Shown here in pieces: positions 45,653 through 54,233 of a stretch of 64,000 bases of DNA (position 1 is its first letter; every line of letters begins with the position of its first letter). Both the position numbers and the translations under genes were made by a program. The stretch lies in NCBI GenBank assembly GCA_041905525.1, contig JAYRKY010000011.1:48976-112975 (forward strand), read 5' to 3'. The DNA is from SHVO01 sp041905525 (GTDB taxonomy: Bacteria; Pseudomonadota; Alphaproteobacteria; Rhodospirillales; Rhodospirillaceae). The notes beneath the pieces were generated by a model that was given only the letters and a program-made list of their open reading frames with translations, made no database searches and had not been told where the DNA came from.

Positions 45653-47764
45653 GTGTCTGAACGCGAAGACAGCAAGCTTACCGATATCCGGTCCGATGTG
45701 TGCGACACCGTCCTCAAGTGGATGGCCGGCGTTGGCGGGCTCGTCGTTCTAGTCACGCTCTCGCGGATCATTGAACTGGGTTTCCTGCCCATCATGGCCC
45801 TTCACCTGGGCATGGTCGCGCTTGTCTCCGCCGTCTACGCCCTGCGTAAGCGCATTTCCTTTCCCGTTCGCGCCGGGCTGGTAATCGCGGTGATGTTCGG
45901 CATTGGCCTTGCCGGCCACGTGACCTTCGGGACCCCCACGCGTATCGAATTCTTCGTCGGCGCCTGCATCATGATGATGGTGTTCTTCGGCGAGCGGCTC
46001 GGCATCTTGATGACCGCCGTTTGCGTAGTAACGGTCGCGCTACTGTTCGCTGGGTTCCACTTCAACCTGTTGCCGCCGCCCATCGTAATCCCGCAGACAT
46101 CCCCGACCAACTGGCTCACGAACGCCGCCTCGATGGTGATTGGAGCTCTGGCGCCACTTGTAGCCGTGAGCCGGTATCGCAGATATCTCAACATCGAGCG
46201 CAAACGGGCCGAAGCCGCGAACCGTGCGAAGTCCGAGTTCTTGGCGACGATGAGCCATGAATTGCGCACGCCCATGGCCGCGATCCTGGGAATGAGCGAC
46301 CTCTTGTTGACGAGCAAAATCGGCGGCCCTGAGCGGGACATGGTCTCACGGATCGGCGTCGCCGGCCGGCTGCTGCTCGACCTCGTCAACGACATCCTCG
46401 ACTTCTCGCAAATCGAGTCCAACAAGTTGGACCTCCGCCCCGGCCCCTTCAGTCCGCGCGAGATCGTGGAGGAAATCGGCGGTTTGTTTGCGCCGGTGGC
46501 CGCGCAACGCGGTTTGAATTTCGAGACCCACTGCGACCCGAACCTTCCCGTTGAACTCGTGGCGGATGCGCGCCGGATCCGTCAGGCGGTACTCAATCTG
46601 GTCAGCAACGCGGTCAAGTTCACCGAAAAAGGCGGCATCGCGGTCGATGTTCGCACGGACAGCGAAAGCGAAGGCCCGGCGCTGCTCCGGATCGAAGTCC
46701 GCGATACCGGAATAGGGATTTCGCCCGAGCAGCAGGCGCTGCTGTTCCAGCCCTTCGTTCAGGCCGACCACGGCGAGCGCCGGAGGTTCGGCGGGACCGG
46801 TCTCGGCCTATCAATTAGCCGGCGGCTGGTCGAACTCATGGGAGGATCGATCGCACTTCGGTCCTCTCTGGGGCAGGGATCAAGTTTTGCCATCAGTGTT
46901 CCGGTGCGGGTTCAGAAGGCGGCCCCGGCGGTTTCGGCTCCCGCCGCGCCCGACCTCACACAGCCGCGGGCGGGCTTACAGTTGCTGGTCGCAGAGGATA
47001 ACGAGTCGATCGCCTTCCTCATTCGGACCATGCTCAAGAAGTGGGGCCATAGCGTCGAACTCGTCGGTGACGGCCGTTCGGCGGTAGACGCAGTTGCGCT
47101 CCGCAAGTATGACGCCGTGTTGATGGATATGCATATGCCGGTGATGGACGGCGCCGCCGCGACGCGTGAAATCCGGCAAATGCCGGAGGGACGGAAGCTG
47201 CCGATCATCGCGATCACCGCGGATATCGTTGGCGAGAGCGCGAACGGCTATTTGGGTGCGGGGGTTACTGCGCTAATCCCCAAACCGATCGAATGGACCG
47301 AACTTTCGTCCCTGCTGGGCCGGCTTTGCGGCGTCGCGCCGGCGCCGCCCGCCGCTGGCGCCATCGCCGCGCCCGCCGCTGTTCACGCCGTGCTCGATCG
47401 AGCGGCGCTCGAGTCCATCCGCGAGGCGGTAGATGCAAGAACGTACGAGGGGCTGGTCAAGTCTTTCGAATCAAACTCCGCGACTCTCGGGCGCGACCTC
47501 CTCTCCGCGATCGAGGCCGGCCGGCCGAGTGAATCCAAGAAACTCGCACACAGCCTGAAAGGCGTTTGCCGGCAGTTTGGCGGGGTGGAGGTGGGTGACC
47601 TCGCCGACCGCATCGAACAGGAGCCTGCTCTCGGACCTTCGCTTGCTCCGCGACTTGCGAGCGCACTCGATTCCCTTGCGCGGGAGATCGCGACGTTCAT
47701 TCAAACAAATGTTTCGGAAAACGCGGCGAGTCCGCCCCAACCGAAGCCGGCTGGACCTGCGTAG
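45653..47764 (+). CDS. Membrane hybrid histidine kinase with receiver and Hpt domains
   Basis: From the GTG at 45653 the product is 703 residues. The N-terminal 170 residues hold about five or six membrane segments with no recognised sensor. Then come HisKA with H202 (MSHELRTPM), HATPase with N319 and D351 and GGTGLGLSISRR, a receiver with phosphoacceptor D492 (LMDMHMP) and K544, and a C-terminal Hpt domain with H633 (KLAHSLKGVC). The full His-Asp-His relay is present, so it needs an external response regulator. The GTG has AGGGG about 10 nt upstream; the longer frame begins in unlikely sequence. Its signal and partner are not visible here. Confidence 0.87.
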   Translation: MSEREDSKLTDIRSDVCDTVLKWMAGVGGLVVLVTLSRIIELGFLPIMALHLGMVALVSAVYALRKRISFPVRAGLVIAVMFGIGLAGHVTFGTPTRIEFFVGACIMMMVFFGERLGILMTAVCVVTVALLFAGFHFNLLPPPIVIPQTSPTNWLTNAASMVIGALAPLVAVSRYRRYLNIERKRAEAANRAKSEFLATMSHELRTPMAAILGMSDLLLTSKIGGPERDMVSRIGVAGRLLLDLVNDILDFSQIESNKLDLRPGPFSPREIVEEIGGLFAPVAAQRGLNFETHCDPNLPVELVADARRIRQAVLNLVSNAVKFTEKGGIAVDVRTDSESEGPALLRIEVRDTGIGISPEQQALLFQPFVQADHGERRRFGGTGLGLSISRRLVELMGGSIALRSSLGQGSSFAISVPVRVQKAAPAVSAPAAPDLTQPRAGLQLLVAEDNESIAFLIRTMLKKWGHSVELVGDGRSAVDAVALRKYDAVLMDMHMPVMDGAAATREIRQMPEGRKLPIIAITADIVGESANGYLGAGVTALIPKPIEWTELSSLLGRLCGVAPAPPAAGAIAAPAAVHAVLDRAALESIREAVDARTYEGLVKSFESNSATLGRDLLSAIEAGRPSESKKLAHSLKGVCRQFGGVEVGDLADRIEQEPALGPSLAPRLASALDSLAREIATFIQTNVSENAASPPQPKPAGPA

Positions 47765-47779
47765 GCCCACTAAGATCGA

Positions 47780-49465
47780 TTAGGCGCTCTTTTCGAGCTC
47801 TTCCGGTTCGCTCGCCTCTTCGTCGGCGATGTCGTCGGCTTTTTCCCCGCGCGGCGACGGTTTCGCGACGTAGGGATCGACCAACAGGAAGGCCGGCGTA
47901 AAGCCTCCGAACGCGACGACGTTGTCGCCATGGTCCATCTCGGCGATGCCATGCGGATTACGGCGGGTCTTGCGGGCGCGCTCCTCTGGGCCACGGGCAT
48001 CGCGATTGTAATCGTCGCGGTCCCGGCGCCAGCCACGTTCCCGCTCGCGGCGGCTCTGCCGTGCCTGATCTTGCGGCGGAGGTGTCGCTGCGTCGCTGTG
48101 TACGTCGGCGCCGACCGGTGCGGATTCCGCTGCAGCAGCAGGCGCCATCTCTGTAACGGCGTCCACCGCCTCCGGAGCAGCAGCTTCGGTCGCTTGCGGA
48201 GCGCGTTCTTCACGATGGCGATCCTTGCCCTCGCGGCGTCCTTTTCCACCCCGGCCGCGATCACGCTCGCGCCCACGCCCGCGGCGTCCGCGCGCATTCT
48301 GACCTTCGCTGTCGTCGCCATTCGCGGCGCCGGCTGTGAGTTCCGTGAGCTCGTCGATCACGAGCGGGGGAATTGGCTGATTGAGCATCCGTTGAATTGC
48401 TGCGACCTGTTTACCATCGGCATTGGTCGCAATTGTGTAGGCGTGGCCCGACAGCCCCGCGCGACCGGTGCGGCCAATGCGGTGCACATAGTCCTCGGCG
48501 TTCACGGGGACGTCGAAATTGATGACGAACCCCACCGCCGAAATATCGAGGCCGCGGGCCGCCACATCGGAGCACACCAGCAATTCGGCTTCGTTCGCCT
48601 TGAATTTGGCCAGCATCTCGTTGCGCTTGGACTGCGGCATGTCGCCATGCATCGCAACGGCGCTGAAACCGTGCTTCGTGAGCGACTTGAAGAGAATGTC
48701 CACATCCTTCTTGCGATTGCAGAAGATGAAGGCGTTATGGATGTCCTTCGCGCGCAATATGCGGCGCAGCGCCTCGCGCTTGTCGTCGAAACGAACCGTG
48801 ACGATACCCTGTTCGATGGTGGTGGCGGCCTGGGCCGGCCGGCTGACCGCGACTTCCTTCGGGTTCATCAAGAAGGTATCGGCGAGCTTCCGGATCTCCT
48901 TGTCCATCGTCGCCGAGAAAAAGAGGGTCTGGCGAATCTTCGGCAGCAGCGAGACGATGCGTTCGACGTCGGGAATGAACCCCATGTCGAGCATACGGTC
49001 GGCTTCATCGATGACCAGGAGTTTCACGTCGTTCAGGAGAATGCGTCCCCGCTCGTAGAGATCAAGCAGGCGTCCCGGCGTCGCGATCAAAACGTCGACG
49101 CCGCGGTCGAGGGCCTTTTCCTGGTCGGTGAAGGACTCACCGCCGATCAACAGGGCCATCGCGAGTGGATGGTACTTGCCGTACTTCACGAAGTTTTCGG
49201 AAATCTGCGCCGCGAGTTCGCGCGTCGGGGCAATGATGAGCGAGCGCGGCATGCGCGCTTTGGCCCGTCCACCGGACAGGATGTCGATCATGGGCATCGT
49301 GAAAGCGGCGGTCTTGCCGGTGCCGGTTTGGGCCACGCCCAACACGTCACGCCCCATAAGAATCACGGGGATGGCCTGCTCCTGGATCGGGGTCGGGTTC
49401 AGGTATCCGGCGTCGGTGACGGCTTTAAGAGTGTCCGGCGAAAGTCCGAGGTCTGCAAATTCCAT
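47780..49465 (-). CDS. DEAD-box RNA helicase, RhlE-like
   Basis: An ATP-dependent RNA helicase. The 561-residue product has a full core: Q motif (NPTPIQEQAIP), AQTGTGKT, PTRELA, GG, TPGRLLD, DEAD (VIDEADRML), SAT (FFSATMD), then domain 2 with CSDVAARGLDI and HRIGRTGRAG. The C-terminal 170 residues are Arg/Gly/Asp-rich and probably disordered, as in RhlE and cold-adapted helicases. A 223-nt gap upstream (49466-49688) is shared with a divergent hydrolase and may hold a long leader; I saw no defined element in it. Confidence 0.94.
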   Translation of the reverse strand: MEFADLGLSPDTLKAVTDAGYLNPTPIQEQAIPVILMGRDVLGVAQTGTGKTAAFTMPMIDILSGGRAKARMPRSLIIAPTRELAAQISENFVKYGKYHPLAMALLIGGESFTDQEKALDRGVDVLIATPGRLLDLYERGRILLNDVKLLVIDEADRMLDMGFIPDVERIVSLLPKIRQTLFFSATMDKEIRKLADTFLMNPKEVAVSRPAQAATTIEQGIVTVRFDDKREALRRILRAKDIHNAFIFCNRKKDVDILFKSLTKHGFSAVAMHGDMPQSKRNEMLAKFKANEAELLVCSDVAARGLDISAVGFVINFDVPVNAEDYVHRIGRTGRAGLSGHAYTIATNADGKQVAAIQRMLNQPIPPLVIDELTELTAGAANGDDSEGQNARGRRGRGRERDRGRGGKGRREGKDRHREERAPQATEAAAPEAVDAVTEMAPAAAAESAPVGADVHSDAATPPPQDQARQSRRERERGWRRDRDDYNRDARGPEERARKTRRNPHGIAEMDHGDNVVAFGGFTPAFLLVDPYVAKPSPRGEKADDIADEEASEPEELEKSA

Positions 49466-49688
49466 TGGTTCGGAAAAAATTATCCGCCGCGTTCATACAG
49501 AGGCTGCATTTTCTCGCTGTCACGGAGCGGTGGCAACAAGGGCAGCACGCGGCCGGTTCTTGGCGCGGCATCATATGTATTCGTTTGACAGTGTCAATGT
49601 AAAACCCCGTAAATGCAGGGGAATTCGTCACCCGGCTGCGGACCGGCCGGGTGCGCGAGTCTCTCGAAATGCCACATAAGCGAGCCAT

Positions 49689-50387
49689 ATGTCCCGTCCC
49701 CAGCATCTTATTCTGATCCCAGGACTTTTGTTGGATGACACCCTGTGGCGTCACCAGGTCGAGCACCTCCGGGACACCCTGACGGTGTCCGTGGCGGACG
49801 TGACGCGGGATGATACCATCGCGGGTATGGCGGACCGGATCCTCGCCGACGCGCCCCCCCGTTTTGCGCTGGCCGGCTTGTCCCTGGGCGGCTACGTGGC
49901 CCAGGAAATCATGCGGCGCGCGCCGGAGCGTGTCGAACGCCTCGCCCTGGTGGCAACCAATGCCCGGGCCGACAACGAGGAGCAGCGGCAAAACCGCACA
50001 GCGCTCATAAAGCTCGCCGATGTGGGGAAATTCAAAGGCGTGACTCCGCGATTGCTTCCGAGCTTTGTTCATCCCGACCGGTTGAACGATCCGGCTGTGG
50101 CGGGTGTCGTGATGGAGATGGCAGAGCGGGTGGGACAGGAGGCGTTCGTGCGCCAGCAGCAGGCCATCATGGCGCGCAAGGACGGACGCGCCGATCTGGA
50201 AGCCATTCGAATCCCGACCCTGATCCTTGCCGGGCGCCAAGACCTGCTGTGTCCGCCGAAGGTCCAGGAGGAAATGGCCGCGCGCCTTTCCAACGCCCGG
50301 CTGGTATTCGTCGAGGATTGCGGGCACCTTCCGCCCCTGGAGCGGCCACATGCAACGACCGCCGTGTTCAGATATTGGCTGGGTTAG
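49689..50387 (+). CDS. Alpha/beta hydrolase
   Basis: A 232-residue alpha/beta hydrolase. The oxyanion segment LIPGLLLDDTLW is at the start, the nucleophile elbow is ALAGLSLGGYVAQE (serine near residue 65), the acid lies in LILAGRQDLLCPP, and the histidine in VEDCGHLPPLERP. The triad is complete. It is similar in layout to BioH-like and esterase-like enzymes, but the substrate cannot be named. TerB-like gene follows by 6 nt. Confidence 0.85.
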   Translation: MSRPQHLILIPGLLLDDTLWRHQVEHLRDTLTVSVADVTRDDTIAGMADRILADAPPRFALAGLSLGGYVAQEIMRRAPERVERLALVATNARADNEEQRQNRTALIKLADVGKFKGVTPRLLPSFVHPDRLNDPAVAGVVMEMAERVGQEAFVRQQQAIMARKDGRADLEAIRIPTLILAGRQDLLCPPKVQEEMAARLSNARLVFVEDCGHLPPLERPHATTAVFRYWLG

Positions 50388-50393
50388 GCCCCG

Positions 50394-50861
50394 ATGATCG
50401 ACCGCATTTTTTCATTGCTTAAAGGCGACGTGAAAGCCGCGAAAAGCGAGGCACGCGCGCCGAGCGGCCTTCAGATCGCGGTCGGCGCTTTGCTGGTCGA
50501 GGCCGCACGCCGCGATGACGTCTTCAGTGCAGATGAACAGGGCGCCATCAAGCGGCTGCTGGCGGAGCGGTTCAGCCTGTCGGACGACGATACCCAGAAG
50601 CTGTTCGATGTGGCCGAGGAAACAAGCGCCGCCTCCGGTCAACTGTTCGGATTCACGAATAAGGTCGTGAAGGAACTGGACGAGGCGGACCGCGTGCATG
50701 TCATCGAAATGCTCTGGGAAGTCGCCTACGCCGACGGCGTTTTGGATGCCCATGAGGACGCCATGATTCGCCGCGTCGCGGGGCTCATCTATGTGTCCGA
50801 CTTCGACCGGGGCGCCGCCCGGCGGCGAGTCCTGGAACGGCTGAACCTGCCGGTCACCTAG
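50394..50861 (+). CDS. TerB/DjlA-N-like protein
   Basis: A 155-residue helical protein with the TerB fold pattern: ALLVEAARRDDVFSADEQGAIKRLL, then HVIEMLWEVAYADGVLDAHEDAMIRRVAGL. The repeated acidic segments (DDVFSADE and DGVLDAHE) are the conserved metal-binding-like feature of the family. TerB proteins were named from tellurite resistance, but most members, and this one, have no known role. It is likely cotranscribed with the preceding hydrolase. Confidence 0.85.
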   Translation: MIDRIFSLLKGDVKAAKSEARAPSGLQIAVGALLVEAARRDDVFSADEQGAIKRLLAERFSLSDDDTQKLFDVAEETSAASGQLFGFTNKVVKELDEADRVHVIEMLWEVAYADGVLDAHEDAMIRRVAGLIYVSDFDRGAARRRVLERLNLPVT

Positions 50862-50943
50862 CCTATTGAGAACGACTCTTAACAACAGCGCCTTATGATT
50901 GCCCTAATGATGGCGAGAATCCCGCGATAAGAGGTGGGGATAT

Positions 50944-51180
50944 ATGCACAAGATCACGCTCGCGGCCGCTGTCGCCACCATCGCCCTTTCGGCCTGTACT
51001 AGGGCCGAAATGGGCCAATTGCTCAAGAATACAGCCCGTGGGACGGCCGAAAGCGCCTGCCGTGCGGCGTCCAACTGCTCGACGGGGACGCGCCGGGACC
51101 CGATGTCCCCGAAACCCGCCTGGCAGACCGGCGGAGCAACGCCCAAGGATTCGCCGTACCGTCTTCCAGCGGATAAATAA
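50944..51180 (+). CDS. Small lipoprotein
   Basis: A 78-residue protein with a lipoprotein signal: MHKITLAAAVATIALSACTR, lipobox LSAC with the acylated cysteine at residue 18. The mature part of about 60 residues is polar, contains two more cysteines (C39 and C45) and a Pro-rich C-terminus. Family unknown. GAGGTGGGG precedes the ATG. A small hairpin follows its stop. Confidence 0.75.
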   Translation: MHKITLAAAVATIALSACTRAEMGQLLKNTARGTAESACRAASNCSTGTRRDPMSPKPAWQTGGATPKDSPYRLPADK

Positions 51181-51203
51181 TCCCGGCCGCACAGGCGGGA
51201 TTT
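51179..51203 (+). terminator. Possible weak terminator after the lipoprotein gene
   Basis: AATCCCG (51179-51185) pairs with CGGGATT (51196-51202), overlapping the stop codon. The following sequence is TCGTG, with only a short T-run, so termination would be weak. Confidence 0.4.
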
Positions 51204-51302
51204 CGTGTTGCGCTGGCTGCTTTAAGTAAGTATAGAACGGCCCTCATTTTGGCGACGGGCAGACCGGCGCCGTTTGCTGGCGCTGTTACGAAAGACAAGT
51301 CG

Positions 51303-51428
51303 ATGAAAGTCCGTAATTCTCTGAAGTCCGCGAAGACCCGCGACAAGAACTGCCAGATCGTGCGCCGCAAGGGTCGCATCTACCTGATTAACAAGAAGAA
51401 CCCGCGTTTCAAAGCGCGCCAGGGCTAG
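51303..51428 (+). CDS. rpmJ: 50S ribosomal protein L36 (zinc-free type)
   Basis: A 41-residue basic protein beginning MKVRNSLKSAKTRDKNCQIV and ending NPRFKARQG, the alphaproteobacterial L36. It has a single cysteine (C17) and lacks the zinc-binding CxxC of the C+ form, so it is the zinc-independent version, which is normal in this class. A strong terminator follows. Confidence 0.95.
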   Translation: MKVRNSLKSAKTRDKNCQIVRRKGRIYLINKKNPRFKARQG

Positions 51429-51463
51429 GCGCGAAAGCGAGGTTCTTCCGAGGGGAGGATACT

Positions 51464-51496
51464 GGGCCGCAACGCAAGTTGCGGCCCTGATTTTTT
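51464..51496 (+). terminator. Rho-independent terminator of rpmJ
   Basis: A perfect 10-bp stem (GGGCCGCAAC, 51464-51473, with GTTGCGGCCC, 51478-51487) with a GCAA tetraloop is followed by TGATTTTTT. It lies 35 nt after the rpmJ stop. Confidence 0.93.
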
Positions 51497-51541
51497 CTGG
51501 CGTAGGGAGGCCTGGCGCGAGGCCTGGCACACGCCGGGGCG

Positions 51542-52873
51542 CTAGACCGCTCGCGCGTGACGGGTGGCGCTTGGGGTGTGGTAGGCGTCGAAGCACGCGG
51601 CTACGACGCGGACCCATGGCTTGCCCGCCTCGGTCATCATCAGTCTCTGGCCGTCTTCCCATCGGCATAGGCCGTCTTCGACCAGGGGAGTGAGGGCGGG
51701 CGCAGCCAAGGCCGCGAGATCCTCGCTCACCGCACAGCGCGCGTTGCACATCAGATCCATGATGATCTCCCGGCGGCGTACGTCGTCGCCGGTCAGTCTC
51801 CGGCCGCGCACGGTCGGGAGGCGCCCGCGCCGGACCGTGTCGATGTAGCCTTCGATGCTGGGATCGTTCTGAGCATAGCTGGAGGGCAGGGCGCTGATGG
51901 CCGAGGCGCCGAAGCCAAGGAGGACCGGGCTGTTATCGGTGGTGTAGCCCTGGAAGTTCCGGTTCAAGGTCCCGTCGGCCGCGGCGATCGCCATCTTGTC
52001 GCCGGGCGCGGCGAAGTGATCGAGTCCGATTTGCACGAAACCAAGTTTCGCCAGCGTTTCCTGTGCGGCATTGAACAGGGCGAGACGCTCCTCCGCATTC
52101 GGGAGGGGTGAACGCTCCACCAGCTTCTGATGCTTCTTCATCCATGGGACATGCGCATAGCCGAAGAGCGCGATGCGTTGGGGAGAGAGGCTGGCGGCGT
52201 GCTCGATCGTTCGGGTGATGGTGTCCGGCGTCTGAAGCGGCAGCCCGTAAATTAGGTCAACGTTGAGGTCGCGGATTCTCGCGCGGCGGAGGTCAGCGAC
52301 CCCGCGCTCGACCATGGCGAAGGGCTGGATGCGGTTGATTGCCTCCTGCACCGGAGTGTCGAAATCCTGGACGCCGATACTGATGCGATTGACACCGAGT
52401 TCGGCCAGTTCGTCGGCGATTTCCGCGCTCAGGGTCCGTGGATCGGCTTCCACGGAGAACTCGGCCTCCGGCGACAAGTCGAAGTGGTTCAGAATGGCGT
52501 CCGTGACGGCCTTGCGGCCTTCGCGCGGTCCCCAGGTCGGCGTGCCGCCGCCGAAATGAATGCTGTCGACCTTTTGACGCGCCGGCAGGCACGCCGCCGT
52601 GAGTTCGATCTCGCGGCACATCGCCATCGCGTAGGCCATCATGGCTTCCGGCTTGCGCGCGACCTTCATATTGCAACCGCAGTACCAGCAAAGGGACCGG
52701 CAGAAAGGAAAGTGCGCATACAGCGAGAGGGGGGCGCGCGCGGGAATTCGGCCGAGTTCATTCGCGAAGGCCTCGGCACCGAAGTCGGCGGTGAAATGAG
52801 GCGCCGCCGGATAACTTGTATAGCGCGGCACGGGCAGATCGTATTTACGCAGCCAGGCGGTTGTGCTTTGCAT
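51542..52873 (-). CDS. hemN: HemN, oxygen-independent coproporphyrinogen III oxidase
   Basis: A radical-SAM enzyme that makes protoporphyrinogen when oxygen is scarce. The 443-residue product has the cluster cysteines C58, C62 and C65, followed by C67 (FCRSLCWYCGC), the SAM motif IHFGGGTPTW, and a HemN C-terminal domain with NRNFQGYTT. Length fits HemN rather than the shorter HemW. An FNR/FixK-type box lies 52 nt upstream of the start, consistent with anaerobic induction. Confidence 0.95.
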   Translation of the reverse strand: MQSTTAWLRKYDLPVPRYTSYPAAPHFTADFGAEAFANELGRIPARAPLSLYAHFPFCRSLCWYCGCNMKVARKPEAMMAYAMAMCREIELTAACLPARQKVDSIHFGGGTPTWGPREGRKAVTDAILNHFDLSPEAEFSVEADPRTLSAEIADELAELGVNRISIGVQDFDTPVQEAINRIQPFAMVERGVADLRRARIRDLNVDLIYGLPLQTPDTITRTIEHAASLSPQRIALFGYAHVPWMKKHQKLVERSPLPNAEERLALFNAAQETLAKLGFVQIGLDHFAAPGDKMAIAAADGTLNRNFQGYTTDNSPVLLGFGASAISALPSSYAQNDPSIEGYIDTVRRGRLPTVRGRRLTGDDVRRREIIMDLMCNARCAVSEDLAALAAPALTPLVEDGLCRWEDGQRLMMTEAGKPWVRVVAACFDAYHTPSATRHARAV

Positions 52874-52924
52874 GAACGGGATCCCCTTTACCGGCTATCT
52901 TTTCGTGTGAGCCGCGGGGGCGCC

Positions 52925-52938
52925 TTGACTGAAGTCAA
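52925..52938. promoter_or_regulatory. FNR/FixK-type box between hemN and a cytochrome-like gene
   Basis: TTGACTGAAGTCAA is a perfect inverted repeat (TTGAC/GTCAA with a 4-nt spacer) matching the consensus TTGAY-N4-RTCAA. It lies 52 nt upstream of the hemN start and 36 nt upstream of the divergent gene at 52974. FNR-type control of hemN is well established in related bacteria. Confidence 0.78.
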
Positions 52939-52973
52939 TTCGCCCCTGGGCGCGCCCCGGCACAATTCCCTGC

Positions 52974-54224
52974 ATGTGGTTCAGGGGTTTCCTCGCCGGT
53001 CTGCTTTCATTGGCCTTTTCGGCCCTCTCGCCGGAGCTTGCACAAGCGCAGGCGCCGGCAAAGGCCGGCTCCGCTCAGCCTGCATCCGCCGTCGACCGGT
53101 CCGATCCGATCGCCGTCCTGCAGGAGCGGATTGCGCGGGGCGAGATCGAGCTTGGTTTCGAACCGGGCCACGGCTTCCTGCAAGACTTGTTGCGCCGCCT
53201 TGGCATAAACACGAGCACGCAAATCCTGGTGTTCTCGAAGACTAGCCTTCAGTCGCCGCTCATCGATTCCTCGGCTCCGCGTGCGATCTACTTCAACGAC
53301 AAAGTGACGGTAGGGTCGGTCCAGAATTCACCAGTCCTCGAGCTGATGGCTCCCGCGAGGGATGGGTATGTCTTCTATACGCTGGAGAATAAGACTGCCG
53401 GCGTCCCGAAGTTCACACGCCACCAGGGCGCCGATTGTGGACGGTGCCATGGGGCCGATGCTTTGGAGCCCGGCCTGATCGTCGCCAGTACGCCGGTTAA
53501 GGCGGACGGAACGCCGGTGTTCATTCCCAGCGACAAGCCGCCCCGTCTATTCGAATTCACTGATCAGACGACGCCGATCGCCGAGCGTTGGGCCGGCTGG
53601 TATGTGACGGGTTCTCAGGGCGGAAGACCCCATCAGGGAAACGGCGCTTTCGCCTACGAAGACGACGGAACGCGCCACGTACACAACGAAGATGCGTTCA
53701 ACGCCCCGGATCTTAGCCGCTACTTCGATGTCGCGCGTTATCTTAGGCCGACGAGCGACATCGTCGCACTCATGGTGTTCGAGCACCAGGCGAAGATGAC
53801 GAACATACTTTTGCGCACGGGCGTGATGGCTGCGCGGTCGAAGCAGCTCTCGCCGTCAGCGCGGGACGAATTGATCGACTATATGTTGTTCACCCGGGAA
53901 GCGCCGCTGAGCGCGCCGGTGACAGGGGGTGCGGATTTTCAACTCGACTTTGTAAGCCAAGGGCCCCGCGATCCGGCAGGCCGTTCCTTGCGCGATCTCG
54001 ATCTGCGGACGCGACTCTTCAAGTATCCGCTGAGTTATATGATCTATAGCCCGGCGTTCGAGGCCTTGCCGCCCCCGGCCAAGCAGGACATTTACAAGCG
54101 GCTCGCGGAAATTTTGCGAGACCGCGACGATTCGGAACGCTTTCCGCATCTGTCGCCGGACGACCGTCGCAACATCCTAGAAATTCTCAGAGCGACGAAA
54201 CCGGATTTCGCCGCAGTGCTTTGA
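52974..54224 (+). CDS. Periplasmic protein with one c-type haem site, uncharacterised family
   Basis: A 416-residue protein with a signal peptide (MWFRGFLAGLLSLAFSALS, cleavage near residue 25, AQA). A single c-type haem motif CGRCH at 155-159 follows PKFTRHQGAD. Conserved-looking blocks around it are IYFNDKVTVGSVQNSPVLE and WAGWYVTGSQGGRPHQGN. This pattern resembles a family of uncharacterised haem-binding proteins I have seen in other phyla, but I cannot name a function. A shared FNR-type box with hemN suggests expression at low oxygen. The gene converges on pyk. Confidence 0.82.
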   Translation: MWFRGFLAGLLSLAFSALSPELAQAQAPAKAGSAQPASAVDRSDPIAVLQERIARGEIELGFEPGHGFLQDLLRRLGINTSTQILVFSKTSLQSPLIDSSAPRAIYFNDKVTVGSVQNSPVLELMAPARDGYVFYTLENKTAGVPKFTRHQGADCGRCHGADALEPGLIVASTPVKADGTPVFIPSDKPPRLFEFTDQTTPIAERWAGWYVTGSQGGRPHQGNGAFAYEDDGTRHVHNEDAFNAPDLSRYFDVARYLRPTSDIVALMVFEHQAKMTNILLRTGVMAARSKQLSPSARDELIDYMLFTREAPLSAPVTGGADFQLDFVSQGPRDPAGRSLRDLDLRTRLFKYPLSYMIYSPAFEALPPPAKQDIYKRLAEILRDRDDSERFPHLSPDDRRNILEILRATKPDFAAVL

Positions 54225-54233
54225 GAACGCGCC

